From Marthasterias glacialis (taxonomy: Eukaryota; Echinodermata; Asteroidea; Forcipulatida; Asteriidae), in NCBI GenBank assembly GCA_911728455.2, contig OU452234.1:3164501-3228500 (forward strand): a stretch of DNA of 64,000 nt, in the 5' to 3' direction. The notes under the pieces are model-generated. The model was not told the DNA's origin and made no database searches. It saw nothing but the letters and a program-made list of their open reading frames with translations. A program made the translations under genes and the position numbers. Every line of letters begins with the position of its first letter. Within the stretch, counting starts at the first letter, position 1. Below are positions 57,501 through 64,000 of this stretch, piece by piece.

Positions 57501-60500
57501 GTGGCTCTCACTTTTGTACGTACATTTCATGTGCTCACTATTCCGGTCTTTTGGAAGAAAGTGGACAAAACTGACCCGACATAGTACTGAGAGGTGCTTT
57601 ATACTTGACTCATACGATCATTTCAAGACCAATGTAGTGTCAATCGTTCCTCAATCCTGTACGTTGGTAAATCATTGCATCACACGCAGACCTATCTGCT
57701 CACGTCCAAAGTTTTCTCTAAATCCAGCTCCAAAGCTGGCATATGTTTGTGTGTAATTTCAACAAAAACTACCAAGTTCATCATTCAAAATCATTTCTTA
57801 CGACAAAAACTTTCAATTCTGCAAAGACCTTTGTTTGAAGAACGTATGTAAAAAATCAAGTCCAACCATTAAACTTTTCTTGCATAAATTGTCAAAGAAA
57901 AACTAGCTCAATGCAATTCCTGCCAGCGTCTGGTACTCAGTGGAGCCAGACTGTGTGAAATGGGAGTGGCTTACAGTGGAATTACGCCACACTTACGAAC
58001 AGGATACTAACCAATAAGCTCTCTAATCTAAATACTGATGACATCATCAATCTTCTTACCCTTGATTCTATGCTCAATTCTTGTTGACGTTTATTCCGTT
58101 TACGCACAAGTGCTGCTCTAACCTGATAAGATGAGTGAAGAAAAGTAACAACACTTTGAACACATCCAAGCAAGTACAAAAGCCTGTTTAAATATTTGTT
58201 TTTGTATTTATTTAGTCAAATAATTTGGTAACAAGGGATTGTCTCCATCAAAACATTTTGATAACAAGTTCAGAAGATAAAAAATTAATATTTTAAGCAG
58301 GGGCCAGCAGAGTTGTTGACTGGAGTCATGCGGATTGGACTCAAGTCGGACTTGAGTCACTGTTTTTTTGTGACTTGTGACTTGTGACTTGACTTGTAAC
58401 TACCAGCACTGACTTGTGACTTGACTTGGACTTGCAAACAATGACTTGTTATGAACCCAAGTCAGAAGCTACTCGAGCAACCCCATAAATTTTTTAAAAT
58501 AGGCCTATCAATTTACGCATTGCATGCGTTAAGATAATCGTCAGACTTTGTTCAGCTTGTGGAATCTACTTCCAACTTTGGAGACTGCTGCACTGACTGG
58601 GATAAATAGCGCCCTCAAACTTCCATCATTGACAAAAATAATGCCCGACTTAACTTGTGATTGGACAAATAGACTTGCCTTGTTTTTAGACCTAATGACT
58701 TGTGACTTGTGACTTGACTTGTAATCAAATGACATTGACTTGTGACTTGATTTGGACTTGCAAAAAATGACTTGCAGCCATCTCTGGGGGCCAGCTCTGT
58801 CAGCTCCCACACCCACTTTCAAGAAATTTCCCTCCCATAAAACGGTGATAAAATGACCTGCATCTAGCCCGAGGAAGGAGTATAGTTCACTGACCTCAGT
58901 ATTGAAAATGCAATACACGAGAAAGATGAAGAGTCCTTGGAAAGCATTGAAGATGACGAAGAGGTACTGGAAAGCAATGGTGGCGCTGTTGAGCAGTCCA
59001 AAGAGCCACGTCATGCCAAGTATTGGCAGGAGCACGAGGGCGCCCTTCAAGCCAACTCTTTATCAAAGATGGAGGACAGGAAATTCAGTTGTCAGTAAAA
59101 TGTGGGATATGAGAAGACACGGGACCAATGTCATACTTCCAACCGAAGCAGAACATTGTGCTAAGCATATTTGAATAAATAAATATAAGAGGGAGCCAGT
59201 CAAACTACAATGTACATTGCATGACATTTTGGTCACCCAATTTTGCTAACCAATAATTATGTTTCTCTAGTTAGAAAATTTTAAATTGGTTAAAAATCCA
59301 TACCATGGACGAACAGTCAAGCGCGTCCGACTCGAGTTCTGATGGCCTAGTCATTGAAGTGTGGGTTCGAATCCCAGCCATGCCACTTGTGCCCTTGAGC
59401 AAGAAGTTTACCATAAATTGCTTCTCTTAACCCAGGTGTATAACTGGGAACCTACGAGGGCTGAGACGCTATCATGATAGACTAACCCCTTAAAAATGCT
59501 AACAAGCAGTTTGAGGTAATGCTCCCCAGGGAGTTGAGACAGTTTGTGAATTGGTTAAGAATAATAATAATAATAATAATTTGGGAGGCTAATCATCCTT
59601 ACTGGTAGCTATGAAGCTGAATTGCAAAGGACGTGGCTACTCGTGTTCGAGCTGCAGGCATTCAAGGGAGCCTTGAGCAGCCAGCCACATCAACCCATAC
59701 ATGACCACGGAGCACAGCCTGAGATCGAAAGTGTTTGGTTTTTCCAGAGGGAGGAAAACTGGATGGCCTGGAAAAAAACCCTTGTGGCACAGGAGAGAAC
59801 CAACGCACAACTCTACTCACATGTGGCCCAAGCCAGGACTCGAACCAGGGACACATTGGTGAGAGGCAAGCGCTTTACGTACACGCCCCCTATGCCTCAT
59901 GAATAGGGAACCATCCTATTAATTACTAGGATGTAAGCAACATAAGAACCCATTATTATTAGTAGTAGTATTATTATCAATATTATTATTGCCTAGCTGT
60001 GATTAAAGTCATAATTGTACTTGTGAAGGAATGAATGGATTTGCTGAGCTTACGTCAGCATGATTTAGACAAGGGAGGGGGTCAGTGATTGCGATGGTAA
60101 GGACGGTCTCACAATCCAGGCGGTTTGCTGTCATCCTCAGGCCTGATACTTCACTGAGGCAATGGAAGCAATTGCCTCCATTGCCCCCCTGGTCATTGCC
60201 TTGGTGCCCTTGACATGTTCTAATAAAAATATACAATTTCCTCATAGAGGTGCCCTTTATTTTAAGGAGAAAATGCCTTGGTGCCCTTGCCCTTTCAAGA
60301 AGGAAGCAATCAGGCCTGCACCCTCCCCCCCACCCCACCCCGCATTGACACAATTGTTAGGATGTATTTTACTCACTTGATGTGGTCATAGTTTTTGTCT
60401 TGATGCATCTGAGCGGAGTTCATAATGATCCTCACCACCATCACCAAAACAATCACGTTAATCTACGGGCAATCACACAATCAAAGTCAAGGGTGAAAAA

Positions 60501-63500
60501 AATTATGTGAATGTTGCATTCTTTTTCTTGGATTGAGGAAGTTATACACTGTCTTGAAGACACTGAACGGTCAAGAATTAATGCTAGTCAAAAATTGATT
60601 TTTTTTTTTGGTGTCTTAAAGTCAGCATTACATAGGTGTGTCGTGACCGAGCGGGTCTAATGCATCGGACTCAAACTCTGATGGATGAATCAGCAGAGTG
60701 TGTGGTTTCGATTCCCAGTCATGACACTTTCGTTCCTGAGGAAGGCACTTCACCATAAATACTTCTCTTAACCCAGGTGTATAAATGAGAACCTGAGAGG
60801 GTTGAGACAGAGTGAGTACCCGCTTAGTGCTAATTAAAGCAGCTTGGGGTTGTATGCTCCCCAGGGAGTTGAGAAAGTTTGTGGAATGTTCAAAGTCTGT
60901 CTGATGAACAGGGATAATAATGTTGTAAAGCGACTTGACCTAGCTACTGGGATATGTATGCTACAGAACCAGATATTATTAATATTATTACTATTTTAGG
61001 AAGAAGTTGGTTTATGGTCATGCGTAATTCATCGTACAGCCTTCAATGTATGTGCACGCACAAACGCTGTTCGTAGCTGCCAGAACTGTTTTTTTCTGTG
61101 CTGCGTTCACAAAATTTTTAAATCCGTCAGTATCTCAGTCATTTACAAATTTTTCTTGACTGTGTTTTTTCTCCTGTGATGATGTGAGTTTCCAGTAAAT
61201 ATTTTGTTGAATTTTGTTGAATTTTGCTGTGTTGTCTCTCTATGTATGGCGTGTCGTGGTCGAGTGGTTAGTGCGTCGGACTCAAGCTCTGGTGGCTGAG
61301 TCATCGGTGTGTGGGTTCGAGTCCCGGTCATGACACTTGTGTCCTTGAGCAAGGCACTTAACCATAATTGCTCCGTAAAAAGTTGGGGAGGTAGAGCCTT
61401 CGGCTCTACCAGCCAGGCTTCTGATGGATGATACCCAAGCCTACATCCTTACGGACTGTGAAGGGGGGTTACCCTGTTTCAGCCCCAGGAGTAGGTGGCA
61501 ACGGCCCCTGGAAAAAACAGTTGATTTGTAGCCCACACCTCGAGTGGCTTTCTGGCCTTGTGTGTCTGGCGAATTCCTCCCCCCCCCCCCAAAAAAAAAA
61601 AAATGTACTTTTTAATTGTAACATACATGTCATTTGGCTATTTGGCCACCAGATGTATGAATCAAATAAATCAATCAATCAAACAAACACACAGTAAACA
61701 CTGACTTGTAGTGCACTTTGACCGAAGTTTGATAGCTTGGCCAAAGGAATTTCCTTTTTGAAATCCATACTACTGTTACTTTTGATCCTAGTTTATAACC
61801 TTTTATTATTCTTTCAAGTTTTGTTTATACATACCGCTACTACTACGAGGACTGGTACTAGGAAGGCCCAAACACTGTCACCGGCAAGCCAACAACTGCA
61901 GGAATTAAGAAAATGTTTTAAGATTTAAAGACGCGATCATCTCATTTCCATGAAATTTCAGCTAGTTTATGGTAAATGTTTTTCCTAGAACTGCGGCAGA
62001 TGATTGGAAAAACATGTACCCCCCAAAATCAACTGAGATGAGCTTTGTAGGATCCCTACGGACTGTCTCAATCCTCTACAATCAACCGAGATGACTTTAT
62101 GACTGCCCCAGTCATTCAAAATAAAACCGATTCAAAATAAACCAATTTGTTGTGGAATAGACGAATATCAAACACGTCTCAATCTAGACTGGTTCCCGGT
62201 CCCTACATCGTTCTCTTCTGTCTGTATATAGGGACCGGTAGCTACTACCGATATGGCGCTTTTGATAGGCCCTCGATTGCGTGGGCGCAGTAATAATTTT
62301 CTAGTTTTAGAGATGACATTGGCTATGCATGTGACATATGCATGTTGTTGTTTGACACTAACCCACGTGTGCATCGTAACCCTTCACCGGGACATATAGT
62401 GAACCAACCTTCAACATCAAAATTCAAGCTAACTTTAGAAGAACATCTCAACTAGCGTAATTTCTACCTCCATGGTCTGCATGATGGGAGATTCTGTGTC
62501 CATCACGTTTTGTGTAAGGCCGCATTGCAGGATTGCGTAGACGTATATGCTAATTCTAATTAGCATATACCTGGCACAAATCTGCCAGGTATATGCTAAT
62601 TTTCATTACCCGCTACTGGTACCCTTTTAGTCCAAACGAAAACGATGTATGGACTGGGAACCAGTCTAACACGTCTCAATCCTTCAGGATTTTGAAAGAC
62701 CTGGGGAGGGGGCGGGGGTAGGAAGGTATAAACACAAGACATATCCACTTACTTAAATTTTGGTTTATATCCTTTATTATTTACAGCAGGTAGCGGTACA
62801 TCTTAATGTTCTCACTGCCCTAAACTTTGACCACCTCCATCTAGAAATGCACGCCCAAAAGTTTGTACAGTTGTGTGTCAGAACAATGGCGGTGGTGTGT
62901 TTACTTTTTTAATGGGATTTTATCGTGTCAGACTTTTGTCGGACTTTCAGTGGCGTTGTCAAGGCTGTGATTGGTCAATTCATCAGTAGGTGGGGCTTAA
63001 TGGGTTGGTCGATTGCAGACAGCTTACCTACGATCCGTCCCGTATCCTTTGTTATTTGCAGCAAATGATATGGAGCATATTACAGCCGGGGTGACCCAGC
63101 CGATGAGAACGTAGCGGTACATCTTAATGTTCTCGCTGCCGTAGACTTTGACCACCTTCATGTAGAGATGCACGCCCTCCACCAACATCCAACAAAAGAC
63201 CGACAGAAAGAAGAAATGGAGAAACAGGGCGATGATCTTGCAGACAACCTATCAGAGAGGAAAAAGTGTTTTTGCTTTATTCGGTCATGTGGAAATGCAG
63301 TCAAACTTGATAGTCGGTGTACGTTTTTATATTTGCCAGACCAACAGAGGGCGTGATATTTTTTAAGTTTTTGATGACGCTGCCTTCTGCTCCATGCACG
63401 GAATGTATTCAAACATGAACAGAAACTAATTAGGGTAGGGGTTGGGTGTTGTTATTGACTTGACTAACGCTAGAAGTTATTCCAAAATTTGAATAGAAGT

Positions 63501-63876
63501 GTGAAGTAAAAATCAAGCTGGATCTGGTTACATTCATGTGGAAATGAATATGAAAGGGAAATAAGTCTGACCATATCCGTCATGTTCAATGTGTTCTATA
63601 GCAACAATTCACACTACCTCTCATTAGAGCTGAAAGGGTCCTTACTATTGTTGCCCTTTCTGCCTCGGTTTGGCCGCATTGATTTGAATATATGAAAAAA
63701 ACAAAAATGGCCGCACCATGACAAAAGTATACAGGGAATGACAATAACAGTTATAGTATCGACTACTGACCCGGTTTCCAGTACTGTCTATACCAGCGAT
63801 GAACAAGATCTGGCCAACCAAGAGGGCTACAGCCAGGTTGGTATGAATGAATATTCGGTCAGACTGCAACATTCTC
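51534..63876 (-). CDS. Adhesion G-protein-coupled receptor, TM2 to C-terminus (5' part outside window)
   Basis: Exons in transcription order: 63876-63771, 63248-63028, 61895-61835, 60462-60377, 59057-58895, 58122-58060, 56684-56564, 55900-55839, 55017-54915, 53414-53356 and 51578-51534, all phase-compatible, ending TGA. Visible part about 363 aa. TM2 is FIHTNLAVALLVGQILFIAG. TM3 is ALFLHFFFLSVFCWMLVEGV with the conserved Cys just before it, pairing with the ECL2 SCWLAGDSVWAF. TM4 is VLIGWVTPAVICSI, TM5 VPVLVVVAINVIVLVMVV, TM6 LVLLPILGMTWLFG, TM7 YLFVIFNAFQGLFIFLVYC. After a basic VRKRNKRQQE the tail is acidic and Ser/Pro-rich, ending KTKIEPWRYW. The TM6-TM7 text is closest to ADGRD1-type receptors as I remember them. 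TM1 and the GAIN/GPS region should lie to the right of the window. Tail exons 7-10 are the least certain. Confidence 0.9.
51579..52499. other. GPCR last intron, nothing else seen
   Basis: AT-rich intronic DNA. A plus-strand Lys-rich frame (51726-52094) has no gene-like context. Confidence 0.35.
52500..52917. mobile_element. MITE with AGACCGATCCATTAAGCCCC termini
   Basis: Near-perfect 24-bp inverted ends (52500-52523 and 52894-52917). The right half, including TTTTTGTCAGACTTTCAGTG, recurs at 62857-63012. A short plus-strand frame inside is not supported as a gene. Confidence 0.9.
53105..53215 (-). mobile_element. tRNA-derived SINE head fragment
   Basis: On minus: CGTCGTGGCTGAGCAGTTAG and B-box GGGTTCGAATCCC, then ACTTGTGTCCTTGAGCAAGC. 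Confidence 0.8.
53451..53765. mobile_element. Inverted-repeat element with about 58-bp termini
   Basis: CCCCAACTCAACATTGGTAA... mirrored by TTACCAATGTTGAGTTGGG. The more complete copy of the family also at 39690-40056. It begins 36 bp from a GPCR exon. Confidence 0.85.
53985..54145 (-). mobile_element. tRNA-derived SINE fragment
   Basis: On minus: B-box-like TTTCGAGTCCC followed by AGTCATGACACTTATGTCCT and TTGAGCAAGACAAACC. The head is diverged. Confidence 0.7.
54172..54790 (+). mobile_element. Roughly 600-bp non-coding repeat, copy 1
   Basis: Shares, in inverted order with 56795-57370, GAAGCCGTCTTAAGGCGCCA-like text, ACAGACCTTTGTCCTTCTGT, TTTGACATTTTCTCGG, AATCTTTGTTCTCTTGGCAT and an A-run of about 15. 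The left end recurs at 63945-64000. Confidence 0.7.
55350..55785 (-). mobile_element. Full-length tRNA-derived SINE
   Basis: On minus: head CGTGTCGTTGCCGAGCGGAT, B-box GGGTTCTAGCCCC, body to AGCGCTATATAAGAACTGTG, tail ATTAGTATTATTATTA. Located between GPCR tail exons. Confidence 0.85.
56063..56185 (-). mobile_element. tRNA-like SINE fragment, 45.8-kb family
   Basis: On minus: GTAGTCTAGTTGGTAGAACA, TCTGCTCTAGAATGGC and B-box GGGTTCAAATCCC. Confidence 0.75.
56795..57370 (-). mobile_element. Roughly 600-bp non-coding repeat, copy 2 (inverted)
   Basis: Inverted counterpart of 54172-54790. It begins TTGCCGCCGA with a T-run and reads through to CGTCTTGACATGGCTTCCG. The two copies flank three GPCR tail exons. 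Confidence 0.7.
57371..58059. other. GPCR intron, nothing else seen
   Basis: A 129-codon plus frame from 57367 has no splice or family support. Confidence 0.35.
58318..58790. repeat. ACTTGTGACTTG-rich degenerate repeat
   Basis: Two clusters (58330-58450 and 58690-58770) of GACTTGTGACTTGACTTGGA variants surround a unique core and are bordered by GGGGCCAGC (58299 and 58786). Possibly a transposon with subterminal motif repeats. Confidence 0.6.
59312..59580 (+). mobile_element. tRNA-derived SINE with (AAT)n tail
   Basis: GACTCGAGTTCTGATGGCCT, B-box GTGGGTTCGAATCCC, TTGAGCAAGAAGTTTACC and tail AATAATAATAAT. It abuts the next SINE tail to tail. Confidence 0.85.
59570..59915 (-). mobile_element. 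tRNA-derived SINE, family of 44566
   Basis: On minus: GTGTACGTAAAGCGCTTGCC, B-box GGTTCGAGTCC, tail toward ATTATTATT. It shares AGCTTCATAGCTACC-type body text with the copy at 44566. Confidence 0.85.
60137..60318. mobile_element. MITE with CAGGCCTGAT termini, copy 2
   Basis: TCAGGCCTGATACTTCACTG mirrored by GAAGCAATCAGGCCTG. The interior GAAGCAATTGCCTCCATTG and CCCCTGGTCATTGCCTTGG resembles the 21-bp minisatellite at 46870 on the other strand. Confidence 0.8.
60635..61000 (+). mobile_element. tRNA-derived SINE with (ATT)n tail
   Basis: GTGTCGTGACCGAGCGGGTC...GGACTCAAACTC, B-box-like GTGTGGTTTCGATTCCC, and tail ATTATTAATATTATTA. Confidence 0.85.
61247..61400 (+). mobile_element. tRNA-derived SINE head, best-preserved tRNA-like part
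   Basis: GGCGTGTCGTGGTCGAGTGG, TTAGTGCGTCGGACTCAAGC and GTGGGTTCGAGTCCC give A- and B-boxes at tRNA-Leu-like spacing. Truncated after CACTTAACCATAATTGCT. Confidence 0.8.
61401..61690 (+). mobile_element. Retroposon 3' part with A-rich and (AATC)n tail
   Basis: Hairpin GGTAGAGCC/TTCG/GGCTCTACC, GC-rich body, a C-run and A-run near 61578-61602, and an end TCAAATAAATCAATCAATCA. Non-coding. Confidence 0.55.
62185..62667. mobile_element. Inverted-repeat element flanked by 14-bp direct repeats
   Basis: Termini GACTGGTTCCCGGTCCCTAC and, inverted, GACTGGGAACCAGTC. Flanked by AACACGTCTCAATC at 62171-62184 and 62668-62681. An internal GTATATGCTAATT palindrome lies near 62549-62576. Confidence 0.7.
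62767..62857 (-). pseudogene. Broken duplicate of the GPCR TM3-TM4 exon
   Basis: Matches 63046-63066 and 63110-63175 with a deletion of about 45 bp between. On minus the KVVKVYG region reads AAA GTT TAG and HLYM reads CAT TTC TAG, so two stop codons. It joins the MITE at 62857. Confidence 0.85.
62857..63012. mobile_element. Right half of the AGACCGATCC MITE
   Basis: Matches 52746-52917 (GTGTCAGACTTTTGTCGGAC, TGGGGCTTAATGGGTTGGTC). The left half is missing and its place is taken by the broken exon copy. Confidence 0.8.
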
Positions 63877-64000
63877 CTGATGGGTGAACATAAATGGGGG
63901 GGGGGGGAAAGAAGACAAAAGAATAAAATATAGACGCTTAACAACCAAATGTTTCCTCTGCCTGGAAACCAAAGCCGTCTTAAGACACCATTATGTAAAT
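63877..64000. other. GPCR intron with start of the roughly 600-bp repeat
   Basis: A G-run at 63897-63907, then from about 63945 the sequence AAATGTTTCC..TGCCTGGA, AGCCGTCTTAAGACACCATT, matching the left end of the repeat at 54172. Cut by the window edge. Confidence 0.5.

Noticed and set aside
57367-57756. 129-codon plus-strand frame in a GPCR intron
   Set aside because: No recognisable domain, hydrophobic patches without order, no splice or promoter support.
61247-61335. Possible functional tRNA-Leu gene
   Set aside because: A- and B-boxes are good, but the same head recurs with SINE bodies and (ATT)n tails elsewhere and I could not form a proper acceptor stem.

Overview
This 64 kb window is eukaryotic nuclear DNA. 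Genes are split by introns with GT..AG borders, and there are tRNA-derived SINEs, many short inverted-repeat DNA elements, satellites and a block of TTAGGG-type telomeric repeat. The gene content (a peroxin-3 gene, an adhesion GPCR, an intron-rich KH-domain gene) points to an animal. I infer an invertebrate deuterostome, perhaps an echinoderm, but nothing in the window proves the phylum.

Layout. 0.3-3.5 kb (+): a nine-exon gene for a membrane-anchored protein with two KH domains. 4.45-4.77 kb: a head-to-head interstitial telomere array. 5.4-12 kb (+): a decayed multi-exon gene whose introns hold several foldback elements, a degenerate tandem repeat and a LINE fragment. 12.4-29 kb: a large two-block higher-order repeat. 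Each block has 84-85 bp exon-like cassettes bordered by splice-site-like AG and GT, then a 181 bp exon-like segment, a 20 bp minisatellite and a satellite of about 565 bp. 29-36 kb: AT-rich gene-poor DNA with a long near-perfect palindrome and a 133 bp tandem array. 36-39 kb (-): a weakly supported spliced transcript with three CRE sites upstream; part of it is an inverted, diverged relative of the 18-23 kb repeat block.

41.0-49.8 kb (-): a complete 11-exon peroxin-3 gene (PEX3, 382 aa by my exon model), needed for insertion of peroxisomal membrane proteins. 51.5 kb to the right edge (-): the 3' part of an adhesion GPCR gene, from TM2 through TM7 to an acidic cytoplasmic tail; TM1 and the ectodomain lie outside the window. 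Both genes have introns full of SINEs, inverted-repeat elements and minisatellites. A broken copy of the TM3-TM4 exon lies next to the real one.

The most unusual part is the 12.4-29 kb block. Its 84-nt cassette is phase-symmetric, and the compound cassettes look like the result of precise intron deletions at a four-base microhomology shared by both splice sites. All exon borders were assigned by eye from splice consensus, reading phase and protein resemblance. No transcript evidence was available.
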